A stretch of DNA of 64,000 nucleotides, taken from positions 76,077,120 through 76,141,119 of the forward strand of contig CM056583.1 of the NCBI GenBank assembly GCA_029721435.1. The letters run 5' to 3'. The stretch is from Gymnothorax reevesii (taxonomy: Eukaryota; Chordata; Actinopteri; Anguilliformes; Muraenidae). This document shows positions 21,765 to 34,058 of this stretch, piece after piece. Below the pieces are notes generated by a model that was given only the letters and a program-made list of their open reading frames with translations, was not told the DNA's origin and made no database searches. The first letter of the stretch is position 1. Each line of letters begins with the position of its first letter. The position numbers and the translations under genes were made by a program.

Positions 21765-21956
21765 CTGCTGGGGCGCTCCGGTGGCTCATCAGACTAAGTG
21801 CATGTACCATAAAGGCCGTGTCCTTCCTGCAGCGACCTGGGTTTGAATCCAACTCAGGTCGTTTGCTGCATGTCTTCCCCCATTCTATTCCCCAACTTAC
21901 CTGTCTATCTACACTGTATAACTATGAAATAAAGGAAAAATTCCCAAAAAATAATC
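21765..21956 (+). mobile_element. tRNA-derived SINE
   Basis: A tRNA-like head with an A-box-like TGGCTCATCAGACTAAG and a B box GGGTTTGAATCC spaced as in tRNA genes. An unrelated body and an A-rich tail (TTCCCAAAAAATAATC) follow. It is flanked by CTTCAAAAAGAATG (21751-21764) and TTTCAAAAAAAGAATG (21957-21972), a target duplication with a 2-base A-run difference. The right duplicate is followed at once by the Tc1-like host, not by CR1. Confidence 0.82.
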
Positions 21957-22360
21957 TTTCAAAAAAAGAATGATACTTAGTTGCTATTATGGGGCTTAAT
22001 ATGTGCCAGAAAATAACCCTCCACCTAACACACCATCAGCAAATTCTAATGCCAGTGCATGCATGTCCCATAAAATTTTAAGGTCCCTCAGACCAGGAAA
22101 TGTTTTCCCAGTCTATTGCTGTCCAGTTTTTGCTGAGTCTTTGCACCCTGTCGCCTCAGTTTACTGTTCTTGGAGCTTCTGCTGCTGTAGCCTATAGGCT
22201 TCATGGTTCATACGTGTTGTGGGTTCAGCAGAGTTTATGCCTGGTGATCTGAGTAATCACCATCTTCCTCTCAGCTTGAAATTGTCAGGCCATTCTCCAC
22301 TAATCTCTTTTATTAATAAGGTCTATCGCCCACAAAACCGCCACTCAATGATTTTATTAA

Positions 22361-24127
22361 TTAATTTATTTTTCAATTCTCCCTAGACTCATGACTGCTT
22401 GCTTAAATGCATGGAATTGCTGCCATTTTTTTTAATTATTTTGGCCAATAAGATATTTTCATTAATGAATGAGCCAATGTACTGTCCCCAAGATTATTAA
22501 TGGTATCAGCGTTTCTCCAATTTGTCGGCCCCCAATTCACTGTCTTACATTTTTTGGACCTCAGCATAATTAAACTTAAAGCCCTCACAAACAACAGAGG
22601 AACACAGATGATTCAGAGTTAATATTAGGGTAAATGAAAGGTACACCTGAGAGTATACCACTGCCATTCAGCACCATTTATACAGTTCATATCTCCAACT
22701 GATAGTACACAGCTATTGAATTCCATTGAAACTATTGGATTGTATGCTGTCGCATTTCCGTCTCAGTTTACCCGTAGCGCTTTTGTTCAAATTTAATTTT
22801 ATCACGCGATTTTAACTAATCTCATTCTGGAGGTGCTCTCAAGACTGCCTCGAGATCACCATGGTTACTGTTTCTATGGACAAAAGTTAATATGACCGCA
22901 GCAGCATAACACACTTAATAATATATGGCAGGCTTGCAAATGGTGGGGCTTTTATTGCATGAAATTTTGAAATATTTTGTGAAGTATAGAAGTTGGAACT
23001 TTGGCCCCTCTCTTTGCAATGGGTGGCAAAATGAAGGTTGTCACTGTTAAACAGAGGGCTCTTACAGAATGGCAGGCAGCTTCACCACAAGGCTAATCCA
23101 TTCGAGCCAGAATAATAAATTGAAGCATTAGTTTTTGTTTCTCAGCTTTATTTAGTGTCAAATAATTTGGCCTGTTATTATCACTTAATAGGCTGTCATT
23201 CCTCATCATTATCATTATTTTCTTTGCTTGGGATTTCTTTCCTCCTTGTGGTGAAAATCATGAAGATTGGTAAAATAGAAATGGAAATATCCTCAGTGTT
23301 ACTGAACATACTAACACGTGAAAGGCAGTGTAGTGAGGGACTACAGATTTCTCAATGTGTATCTGCTATTTTTTTAGCCCATGTGAGACTTGTGTTGATG
23401 CGGCATATCAAACATTCATCACTGTCTGGCAGGCGATTACAGGAACAACTGTGTTGCCTTGCTTGCACAAGCTGTTTCAGGATTTGAGTTAAAACATGAA
23501 TAATTCAATGGAGGAAAAACAGTGCACATTGGAGTCACTTTTGTGTATAGATTTTGTGCATATGCTGTATACAGAGAGTGAAGGAGTGACATCACAGTTC
23601 AATCAGCAACAATACGTGAAAGAAAGCATTATCACTCATAATTGTCCACTGTATTTATAAATTGTGTAATTGCATTGCACGTGTATGCATTTGTCCCAGG
23701 TTTTTAGTCATGCCCCTCAAAAAAATATTTTACTGTGAGGATTTTTTAAGGGCACAGCCTTTAAAAAGCAGCTCTTTTTGTGGTTCCCACAGTATTTGGC
23801 CATTTACATGGCTGTCCCCCGCTATGGGAGATCTGGGTCAGTGGGTGAGATCATTCACAGGCTCCTTTCACAAAGGGAAGCCGTTGCAGTGCAGATGGGA
23901 GTCAGTATGTGTGCTATTGAAAAATTGTAAAATTGTAATGTGATTTTTTGTAACAATTAACATTTCTGTAGGGCGTATTTTTCAATAAGTTAAAGGATAC
24001 ATGAGCATAATGCCTCTTAGAAATGGAGATGATAATGCAGGACTTAATTGCACATGAGTAAAATATGTGGGAGAAAAAAAAAAAACTTTGGCGCGAAAGC
24101 CTTCAGGACCATGGACAGAGGTCCCCA
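22361..24127. other. Intergenic, nothing recognised
   Basis: No supported gene. The 110-codon frame at 23155-23487 and the 93-codon frame at 23662-23943 show no known motif, and the flanks look non-coding. Confidence 0.5.
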
Positions 24128-24664
24128 TACACAGTGCTAAACAAATTTATTAGACCACCTGTCATGAAAAAAGAGAAAATATTTAAGAAATTTGTCAAAA
24201 ACTTGTTAAAAACTAAAAATTATTTTGTTATTTCTTCGGCAAATGAGGAACTGAAACCACTAAATAGTCCTTAGTCACATAAAAACTAAAAAGAAAAACT
24301 ATATTTTGTATGGCCTCCTTTGGCCTTGATGACAGCTTGCATTCTTGCATTCAACCACTGAAACTAATTTTTATGTTCAGGAATGCAAGAAAATAACTGT
24401 TATTTAGCATCTTAATCAAAAAACAATAATGTGCTCAACAATTTTTTTCAGCTTTTTTGTAAAATGGTACATTCAAAAATTCATGGAGAACAACAATGAT
24501 TATATTTTAGCATTAAAAATATCATTTCAGTTAACGAGCTCTCGCTTACTGGTGGATTAACCATTACAGAAACATAAAAATTATTTTGTGTTCATTTAGG
24601 GCAACTGTGGCATAAACCTTACATTGGGTGGTGAGTGAATACATTTGTTAAGCACTGCACTGTA
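24128..24664. mobile_element. Tc1/mariner-type MITE (about 535 bp)
   Basis: The inverted ends CAGTGCTAAACAAATTTATT (left) and CAGTGCTTAACAAATGTATT (reverse complement of right) abut TA dinucleotides at 24128-24129 and 24663-24664. The interior is AT-rich with a conserved-looking TGGCCTCCTTTGGCCTTGAT near 24311-24330 and no transposase frame. Confidence 0.8.
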
Positions 24665-26440
24665 CACAAGCCTCTGGGTGATTAATCAGCTGCTCACTTG
24701 TTAATAATTACTTTTCTCAGATCTTGTCATGAAGATGGTTGTTCCTTGACAGACAGACGTTGTATGATGATCTCTTGGTGAGATTCTCACTTTCTCAACC
24801 TCACGTTCTCCTTTCTGGATGAGGTATTATGAGACATTATTCATATTTTAGTCTTAAGTTATTTGAGCAGTTTGTATGATGGTGCAATATTTGATAAGTA
24901 CATCAGTGCTTTAGAAAATGTTCCAATCAATTATTGTGTTGCATTTCTGCTGCTTCTTCCTGTTTCTGCTGTTCTTCTCTCTGTCAGGCCTGAGGAAATC
25001 AATGTCTCAGGACAAAGGCCTTCTGCTCTGCAAGTAATGGTTATTTTGGCCCAACACCAAAAATATGGCTATTTTTAATCCGGTTTTCTTTGTTTCATTT
25101 ACTGTTGGAGACCTCTTATGCTCTTGATGCATGACCTACCGAGGGCACAACTTTATGATCAGACAGCAGCTCGCTGCAGTCACGTGTGTCTCCGCACTGA
25201 GCTGCCATGAATGTGATGAGTCAGATTGCAGTGACTGGGGGAGGAAGCCCAGATTCTGTCCACATCTCTGCACTCATATACCTGTGAAGAAGCACATGAT
25301 GCATTAACAGGCATCCATGTGAACATCATTTAGGAATATATATATGTATTTTTTTTTAAATATTCAAACTTCAGAAACCAATGACATATTCGCGGTGTCA
25401 TTTTGACTGAATGCCACGCTTACATCAAGATATGTAAGACAGGAGCGGCGGTAGCAGACATTATTGAACACCTCGGGGGAACTCGTCCCATCCCATTTAC
25501 TTAAGAGCATTGGGCTGGAACTGAATGTCCAGTTCCCAGTGGTGCGTTGGTCCCCTGGGAAGTGGGTATGCTCAGTTAGGTAGATGGGTATATCACTGAG
25601 ATGATAGTGTATACTCTCCTATGTATTTAATTGGCTCTTTGGCTGATAGGTGGGTATACTAATTTGCAGTAAGAGAGTCAGAAGTACTCTGTAAGCCAGT
25701 CTATACCCTCCACTACACCACTGCCAGCTCCACCAGATCAGGTTCAAGATGCAAATAAAACCACAGCAGTTCACTCGCAGCCCTCGTTATGAGCTCATCC
25801 CATTGTGACAGTGTCGGTTAGTCATGCACCCGTATGACAGAATCTTTGCAGCACGAGTTATGGGAAACGTGTGACGTGTAATAATAAGTATAAGCAGTCT
25901 GAGACAGGAAAACAGGAACTGGAGAGGAATGTAATCATGTCTGCAGTGCATCATAAATATCTGCATCATTATTAACATGCTGTCTTTTGGAAAATCACCC
26001 CTGGAAACAGAAACTCACACAACTCAAATTAGTTTAAAAAAATCTATTGTTCTTTGCTTTGCTGTGTCATTATAAGCCCCAGCAAGAAATGAGTCACATT
26101 TTGAGCCTCTGCACGTTGTGTTTTACCTCACATCTTTCATTCAGAATTTTTTATTGTCCATTGTCATCTTCCATTTAATATCAGCTTGATTGTGTGCTGC
26201 CTTTGTGATTCCCCCCCGCTTGTTTCTGGTCCCAATTTTTTTCTTTACTCCTGGCACCTGAATCCTGTTGTCTTTGTGCTGAGAAACCTGCCTGTCTGTG
26301 TTTTTCTCTGCCAGACTGTCTTGTGCCTGCACCGTCCTTGTTGTCTCGCTTTACTGTGTTTATTTCCCAGTGTCCATTTCATCAGTGCCCTGCCTTGACC
26401 CTGCTTGCCAACTCCAGTGCTGCTGCCTCCTGTTACCAGC
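24665..26440. other. Intergenic, nothing recognised
   Basis: No supported gene. Pyrimidine-rich sequence from about 26160 onward leads into the hexamer array and may belong to an unclassified repeat. Confidence 0.45.
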
Positions 26441-26734
26441 GTTTGTGTTTGCGTTTGTGCTTGTGTTTGTGTTTGCGTTTGTGCTTGTGTTTGCGTTTGT
26501 GCTTGTGTTTGTGTTTGTGTTTGTGTTTGTGTTTGTGCTTGTGCTTGTGCTTGTGCTTGTGCTTGTGCTTGTGCTTGTGCTTGTGCTTGTGCTTGTGCTT
26601 GTGCTTGTGCTTGTGCTTGTGCTTGTGCTTGTGCTTGTGCTTGTGCTTGTGTTTGTGTTTGTGTTTGTGTTTGCGTTTGTGCTTGTGCTTGTGTTTGTGT
26701 TTGCGTTTGTGCTTGTGTTTGTGTTTGTGTTTGT
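26441..26734. repeat. Hexanucleotide array TTTGTG / CTTGTG
   Basis: 294 bp, equal to 49 hexamers in one register. The centre (about 26537-26650) is almost pure CTTGTG, while both edges are mixed TTTGTG, TTTGCG and CTTGTG. Because six is a multiple of three, every frame stays open and yields artefactual CVCVC-, FVFVL- and KHKHK-type translations. None of these is a gene. Confidence 0.95.
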
Positions 26735-29700
26735 CGGGCCCCTGGTCCTCCCTCCCTCCCTCCTTCAGGCTGACCTTCTGTTTTTGGATTCCCATTTGGG
26801 TCAAAATAAAATTAAATGAATAAATGAAAAATGTATTCAAAACAAACATCTCTCAGTGTTGAACAGTAAATAAAATGCCTGTCCATATTAATAAGCTCCT
26901 TTTTAAATATATTTGTTTCCCCTGAACCCCTCTCATCTCTGACCATAAAAGGCCTCCATTTTGTGTTGGTAATGGGGCAGTGAATACAAGCTCGAGGGAA
27001 TTGAGGATAATCATTATTTCCAGCTGCAGCCATCTTTGAAGAGGTAAGTCCGAGATAATCGCTCATGAATTACACTTTGGGGGTGCATATTGATCGACTG
27101 GGCTGCGTTTTGGGATTTGCCCCAGTCATGGCGATTTCTCAAAGCAGTCCTCTCAGCTAACAGTGCAGATGGGATGACAGTTATCCTCATTTCCTTACAA
27201 TGTACAACCTACTACAATGTACTTCAGAACTGGTTTCTCTGATTTTTATGAAGCAAAGAATTATAGATTATATAATCTATAAGATTATAGATTATATAAA
27301 AAGACATTTTTTACTTTTATTCATTCTTTCCCTGTTGCATACTGTAAACGTTATCAGATTTCATAATGAATTTTAATTTCCTGTCATATCATCTTTATAT
27401 GTGTTCTCACCTTTTCATGTTGTGCTCAGTCAGTTAGATCTATGAAATGAAGGAAGCTTTTACATATCAAGCGACAATATAATCTGTACGTTATTACAAC
27501 AGATGGCATAATATCATTCGTGGGGTGTTCAATAATTTTTGCTGGATATATGGATCTGAAATTATCGGTGAAATACTGAGTTTCTCCTTTTTAAGTGAAT
27601 GATATGCTGCTTCTAAAAACTGAAATGAATGAGGTCAAAGTACTGACTTTCAGCTTGAAAATATTTGCGTCCGCACTGACTGAGCAGTAAGAACTGTAGA
27701 CCAACTTTTCTTAGCCCCCCCATTTGTCTTGGGGGCTATTGGCTGGCCAGATGTGTTATTCCCTCAATATAAAAGCAGATAAAGCAGATAAAATGTCTCG
27801 AGTCAATTTCAAGTGTGGCATTTGCATTTGAAAACTGTTGCTATCAATTCTTGGAATGAACTATTTGGTGTATTCATTGTAAAAATAGACCAGAGAGCAG
27901 TAACATGAAAATGCCTGGAAAACCACAGATAAAAACTGAGGAAGACACAAAGACAGATACTCAGCTGCCTTCCCCCTTCCAGAGTAGATTGGGTTTAAGA
28001 GTTGATTTCATCTGTGTCATTTTCATTTATGATCTCATCTACATACTCTTGATATAGAGTTCAGAGATATCACTGACAGTGAAGCAACAATAAAAAGTGA
28101 AGCTGTAATTTGGCAAAATAATTATTACAATCCCATTAGAGAAATAGCAAAAATCTAAAATGTAGCCATTTAAAACAATACACAAGTGAGCTCATTAATA
28201 TCAGAACAAATTAAAGTTTGCTATACAACATCTAAAAAGCCTGGTTCTGAAACAACATCCCATGGAGAGATGAGATAAAGACAACATGTAACAGAATGAT
28301 GGAAAGAGAAGATGGTATGTTACTGCTCACGGGAGGGAACTGTTCATTACGCCAAAGGAATCGCTTCATTTAAGAAATATAGTGAAGGTGGTGTTATGAC
28401 GAGGGCATGTATGGCTGCCAATGGCACACGTGTGCATGATTTATTGATGATATAACTGCTGACTAAAGCAGCAGGGTAAATGTTGAGATCTACTGGGCTA
28501 TATCATCTGCTCACATTCAACCAAATGCTTCAAAATTAATGGTGATTCATTAATGCAGATGGACAATGACTCAAAGCATACTGTGGAAGCAACACATGGC
28601 TTTAAGGTAAATAATAGCTTTACATTGGCCAAGTTAAATTGAATCACTGAGTTTCCTAAGGCCCCAACTCCAATGACTGAGAGGTCTGCATGTCTTATAA
28701 CAAAGAAGGTAAAGTTCTTGTCATTTCAGTCAAAAATATCCTAATGACACCCTCTTGAAAGTAAATGAAATAGAAATATATGGGTTATAATATATGGGTA
28801 AAAAAGGATTATTTTTCCCTTTGCTGGAAAACAGTTTTCCTTGGAGTTGGACCCTTTGGAAACTCCAGGATTCAATGCAAATGAGCATGAACTTGATTTG
28901 CTGAAGCCAGAACTGAAGGCTGAATGTTGCGAATTGTTGGATTGTAATTTGCAGTAAGGATCAATCAGTACTTACTCGTAAAATTTCTACTTGTATGATT
29001 AAGAGGAACAAGCTCCAAACCTTTCTCATGGTCTCCAGGATTGAGACCACGTTCCTATGACTCCTTTCTCAGTATGTTCCTCTGTCCAGTTTATTAGAAA
29101 CAAGCTCACAATCCTTCTATGGTCATCATAGATGGCTTCTCCATCCTGTCCTTGAACAGTTTGGCTCTGGTGAAGTGTGCTCTCTACCTGGCGGTCATCC
29201 TGGGAAGCCACAGGCTGGAACTAGCAATGCCCACACTGCTTCTCTTGTAACACCTCCTGTTCTCCTCTGGGCTTCGTCCCACTGTCTACTGTAAAACTAT
29301 CAATAAACCAAACTATTGGATTGTACTCTGCCACCGCATTTGATTCCTGGTCGGGATCATAACACATGACCACAAAGGATTTGCAAAAAAGGATTAAAAA
29401 AGAAAATTTACTTTATAATTGTTTTCATTTTCCTAATGATTATGGACCTGCCTGTATATTATGCACAGAAGTGAAATTACTTGGAGCTTTAATTGCTTTG
29501 CTGTTGTCACCATCTCATATGATAGATGAGGGATAATCAGGAAAGGTAAAAAAAAAAAAAAATGATCGGATGCTTGAATTAAACATGGACAATACTGCCC
29601 TCTTGTGGTGCAAAAGACACAGCACTTAACAAGGTAAGAGAAAGATTATGATGCGAAAGGAGTTCCCAAACGGCAAAATCGTTGGCTCCCGAACAGCAGG

Positions 29701-30056
29701 TGTGTTGATCACAAAAATGGCAAAGGTGCCAAGGGGAACCGTTTAAAAAGTGTGACAACATATGCGAAAACTAGGAAACCGCATCGGCAAAAATAACTGT
29801 GGACAAAAGTCAAAGCTCTTGGACTTGGACAGATAAACATTCAGAGCAGAAACTCTAAATAAGAAATTATCACAGAACTGAGTCATTCCATATCTGAATT
29901 GATGAAAAAAAATGAATAAATAAAAAAAAATAAATACATCATGCGCTGGTACTTTGGGCAGAGTTTCTGATGATATGAACAACCCTACTATACTAAATAT
30001 ATTGAGCATACTGATACATCAACTGCTAAGCAGGGAAGACTGGGGTCCGATTAGCG
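26735..30056. other. Intergenic, mostly unrecognised
   Basis: No supported gene. An 18-bp perfect palindrome ATAGATTATATAATCTAT lies at 27263-27280. A short hairpin (AGCCCCC/GGGGGCT) lies at 27713-27736. Around 29280-29370 an AATAAA followed by a CATAACA end looks like the 3' end of an LTR, but I found no matching start. Confidence 0.45.
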
Positions 30057-30248
30057 ATGGGGACCAATGAGCCCCATCACTATTTTGCGATCAATCGATG
30101 CCACAGGTGTTTAAAGTAGGCAAAAGAGAGATATGGCTCATTTATCCGCAAGGCCTATTAGTCAGTGATCACATATTTTGCCAATTTTAAGCAGCTCTAT
30201 CATTGATTGATTGATTACAAAATAGTGATATGGCCCATTGGTCCCCAT
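30057..30248. mobile_element. Small MITE with 45-bp inverted repeats
   Basis: The left arm (30057-30100) begins ATGGGGACCAATGAGCCC. The right arm (30201-30248) in reverse complement begins ATGGGGACCAATGGGCC, and both continue through ATCACTATTTTG and ATCAAT. The total is 192 bp. No convincing target duplication. It ends 6 bp before the minisatellite. Confidence 0.75.
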
Positions 30249-30254
30249 GAGCCT

Positions 30255-32957
30255 GTGTGAGAAGGGAGAATGTTTAGTAAGTGTGCATGTGTGAGAAAGG
30301 AGAGTGTTTAGGAAGTGAGCATGTGTGAGAAGGGAGAGTGTTTAGGAAGTGAGCATGTGTGACAAGGGAGAGTGTTTAGGAAGTGAGCATGTGTGAGAAG
30401 GGAGAGTGTTTAGGAAGTGAGCATGTGTGAGAAGGGAGAGTGTTTAGGAAGTGAGAATGTGTGAGAAGGGAGAGTGTTTAGGAAGTGAGCATGTGTTAGA
30501 AGGGAGAGTGTTTAGGAAGTGAGCATGTTTGAGGAGGGAGAGTGTTTAGGAAGTGAGCATGTGTGAGAAGGGAGAGTGTTTAGGAAGTGAGCATGTGTGA
30601 GAAGGGAGAGTGTTTAGGAAGTGAGCATGTGTGAGAAGGGAGAGTGTTTAGGAAGTGAGCATGCGTGAGAAGGGAGAGTGTTTAGGAAGTGAGCATGTGT
30701 GAGAAGGGAGAGTGTTTAGGAAGTGAGCATGTGTGAGAAGGGAGAGTGTTTAGGAAGTGAGCATGTGTGAGAAGGGAGAGTGTTTAGGAAGTAAGCATGT
30801 GTGAGAAGGGAGAGTGTTTAGGAAGTGAGCATGTGTGAGAAGGGAGAGTGTTTAGGTAGTGAGTGTGTGTGAGAAGGGAGAGTGTTTAGGAAGTGAGCAT
30901 GTGTGAGAAGGGAGAGTGTTTAGGAAGTGAGCATGTGTGAGAAGGGAGAGTGTTTAGGAAGTGAGCATGTGTGAGAAGGGAGAGTGTTTAGGAAGTGAGC
31001 ATGTGTGAGAAGGGAGAGTGTTTAGGAAGTGAGCGTGTGTGAGAAGGGAGAGTGTTTAGGAAGTGAGCGTGTGTGAGAAGGGAGAGTGTTTAAGAAGTGA
31101 GCATGTGTGAGAAGGGAGAGTGTTTAGGAAGTGAGCGTGTGTGAGAAGGGAGAGTGTTTAGGAAGTGAGCGTGTGTAAGAAGGGAGAGTGTTTAGGAAGT
31201 GAGCGTGTGTGAGAAGGGAGAGTGTTTAGGAAGTGAGCGTGTGTGAGAAGGGAGAGTGTTTAGGAAGTGAGCATGTGTGAGAAGGGAGAGTGTTTAGGAA
31301 GTGAGCATGTGTGAGAAGGGAGAGTGTTTAGGAAGTGAGCATGTGTGAGAAGGGAGAGTGTTTAGGAAGTGAGTGTGTTTGAGAAGGGAGAGTGTTCAGG
31401 AAGGGAGTGTGTGTGAGAAGGGAGAGTGAGTAAGAAGTGAGCATGTGTGAGAAGGGAGTGTGTTTAGGAAGTGAGCATGTGTGAGAAGGGAGAGTGTTTA
31501 GGAAGTGAGCATGTGTGAGAAGGGAGAGTGTTTAGGAAGTGAGCGTGTGTGAGAAGGGAGAGTGTTTAGGAAGTGAGCATGTGTGAGAAGGGAGTGTGTT
31601 TAGGAAGTGAGCATGTGTGAGAAGGGAGAGTGTTTAGGAAGTGAGCATGTGTGAGAAGGGAGAGTGTTTAGGAAGTGAGCGTGTGTGAGAAGGGAGAGTG
31701 TTTAGGAAGTGAGCGTGTGTGAGAAGGGAGAGTGATTAGGAAGTGAGTGTGTGTGAGAAGGGAGAGTGTTTAGGAAGTGAGCATGTGTGAGAAGGGAGAG
31801 TGTTTAGGAAGTGAGCATGTGTGAGAAGGGAGAGTGTTTAGGAAGTGAGCATGTGTGAGAAGGGAGTGTGTTTAGGAAGTGAGCGTGTGTGAGAAGGGAG
31901 AGTGTTTAGGAAGTGAGCGTGTGTGAGAAGGGAGAGTGTTTAGGAAGTGAGCGTGTGTGAGAAGGGAGAGTGTTTCGGAAGTGAGCGTGTGTGAGAAGGG
32001 AGAGTGTTTAGGAAGTGAGCGTGTGTGAGAAGGGAGAGTGTTTAGGAAGTGAGCGTGTGTGAGAAGGGAGAGTGTTTAGGAAGTGAGTGTGTGTGAGAAG
32101 GGAGAGTGTTTAGGAAGTGAGCATGTGTGAGAAGGGAGAGTGTTTAGGAAGTGAGCATGTGTGAGAAGGGAGAGTGTTTAAGAAGTGAGCGTGTGTGAGA
32201 AGGGAGAGTGTTTAGGAAGTGAGCGTGTGTGAGAAGGGAGAGTGTTTAGGAAGTGAGCATGTGTGAGAAGGGAGAGTGTTTAGGAAGTGAGCATGTGTGA
32301 GAGGGGAGTGTGTTTAGGAAGTGAGCATCTGTGTGAAGGGAGAGTGTTTAGGAAGTGAGCGTGTGTGAGAAGGGAGAGTGTTTAGGAAGTGAGCGTGTGT
32401 GAGAAGGGAGAGTGTTTAGGAAGTGAGTGTGTGTGAGAAGGGAGAGTGTTTAGGAAGTGAGCGTGTGTGAGAAGGCAGAGTGTTTAGGAAGTGAGCATGT
32501 GTGAGAAGGGAGAGTGTTTAGGAAGTGAGTGTGTGTGAGAAGGGAGAGTGTTTAGGAAGTGAGCGTGTGTGAGAAGGCAGAGTGTTTAGGAAGTGAGCAT
32601 GTGTGAGAAGGGAGAGTGTTTAGGAAGTGAGCATGTGTGAGAAGGGAGTGTGTTTAGGAAGTGAGCGTGTGTGAGAAGGGAGAGTGTTTAGGAAGTGAGC
32701 GTGTGTGAGAAGGGAGAGTGTTTAGGAAGTGAGCGTGTGTGAGAAGGGAGAGTGTTTAGGAAGTGAGCTTGTGTGAGAAGGGAGAGTGTTTAGGAAGTGA
32801 GCTTGTGTGAGAAGGGAGAGTGTTTAGGAAGTGAGCATGTGTGAGAAGGGAGAGTGTTTAGGAAGTGAGTGTGTGTGAGAAGGGAGAGTGTTTAGGAAGT
32901 GAGCATGTGTGAGAAGGGAGAGTGTTTAGGAAGTGAGCGTGTGTGAGAAGGGAGAAT
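30255..32957. repeat. 34-bp minisatellite, 79 units
   Basis: The unit is GTGTGAGAAGGGAGAGTG followed by TTTAGGAAGTGAGCAT. The first unit starts at 30255 and the terminal partial unit at 32941, a distance of 2686 bp, exactly 79 x 34. The array therefore shows no net length drift. Most variation is a CAT/CGT/TGT/CTT change at the unit end plus rare substitutions (GAAGGCAG, GGGAGTG). The outermost units are the most divergent. No open reading frame runs through it and no intervening spacers are present. Confidence 0.97.
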
Positions 32958-33469
32958 GCTGCAGAGAGATACCAGATTTCATTATCAAGATGATATAAGA
33001 TGCAGGAGACACACATAGTGACATCACTGGTGTTTGTTTTCACCCTGATGTCTATGGATGCAAAGGTGTATTTACAGTGTTACCATCAAAATGGCTTAAA
33101 AGCCAAAAAGAAAAGGACAGCTCAAAAGGAAGAATTCACTCCAATACAAAAATACCTTCATAACCGAATAACCAAAGAAATAGTGGGAAAAAAGACGCTG
33201 CACACCCCATTCGACATTCGCACACCTACTGGCCGTGCACAACAACTCTCTCCCCTCAGCCATTGGCTGCATTTCAATTCGAAATAAAAAGCTCCCTGCA
33301 CTTCTTCCCTCAAATTGAGTAAACCCTCTGAGTGAAGTAGCAGGCAAGAGAGCCCTTCCTGAGCAAGGGTGAGCCGCGGAGAGGAGGGGTCGTGGCTGCT
33401 TGATTTAGAATGACCCTCGCGATTCCTCCGACTGTAACATTTGTCAATGAGCTAACGAGAAGCTTGTTA
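32958..33469. other. Intergenic, nothing recognised
   Basis: Unique-looking sequence. The 95-codon frame at 33000-33287 has no recognisable motif. Confidence 0.45.
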
Positions 33470-34058
33470 CAAGTGGTGTAACGATACGCTGATACAGTAT
33501 CGTATCGAGATACAAAGCCTCCAATATGATGCATGTTTTGGGATAAACATGGCTTTTAAAAATAGTCCATATATTTTCTTTACCCAGAAATTGCAACATT
33601 TTCTATCACTTTACATGAAAACATTGTGACCTGTGCCTCATATTCCATGTGGTTGCATCGCTCCAAGTGCAATTTGTCGAAGTGTTGTTTCATCTTGTTT
33701 GAGGTTAAGTTTCCAGGCTTCAGGTTAACTACTAATGATAAGTAGTTTGCAATATGACTGTTTCTTCTAGTGAATAGTAGTGGAGACCTATTCAGTTTTC
33801 ATCACTTTTTTCAGTTGAAGACATTGACCTGAACAGCAAACACACAGCAGTACCTAAAGGTAAACTATCTCTATGACTTTGTTTTAATGAACTTCAAAGG
33901 CCTTGTCTTGGGAAATCATTCAGTGTTGCTGCTTACTTGTAAGTAGAAAGAAAATCAGCAGTAAAATAATTTGTAGTGTATCGGGATACGAATCGTATCG
34001 CGACCCCAATATAGGGATACGTTTGGTATCGAGACCCCACCGCATCGTTACACCTCAA
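33470..34058. mobile_element. hAT-like MITE (about 590 bp)
   Basis: The left end GTGGTGTAACGATACG and the right end (reverse complement GAGGTGTAACGATGCG) are inverted. Further subterminal matches are ATCGTATCGAGATAC and GGGATACGTTTGGTATCGAG. GTGTAACGAT is the terminal motif also seen at 55109. No transposase frame. The exact ends and 8-bp duplication could not be settled. Confidence 0.7.

Larger units (their letters stand above)
20345..22360 (-). mobile_element. Tc1-like transposon fossil split by CR1 and SINE
   Basis: On the minus strand the left part (20345-20592) reads as the C-terminal transposase: the GYFQQDNSPC block with the second catalytic Asp, then PPQSPDLNP. The same gene continues at 21972 with TTGCTATTATGGGGCTTAAT and upstream transposase sequence to about 22350. 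The 1.38 kb between is CR1 plus SINE. Terminal repeats were not identified. Confidence 0.8.

Noticed and set aside
26298..26849. Long open frames on both strands (valine/leucine/phenylalanine, cysteine/valine and lysine/histidine repeats)
   Set aside because: All are translations of the TTTGTG/CTTGTG hexamer array. A repeat unit divisible by three keeps every frame open.
29280..29370. LTR 3' end
   Set aside because: AATAAA and a CATAACA end are present, but no matching start, duplication or second copy was found.
30255..32957. CRISPR-like array
   Set aside because: The units are directly contiguous with no spacers, and the context is a vertebrate genome. It is a minisatellite.
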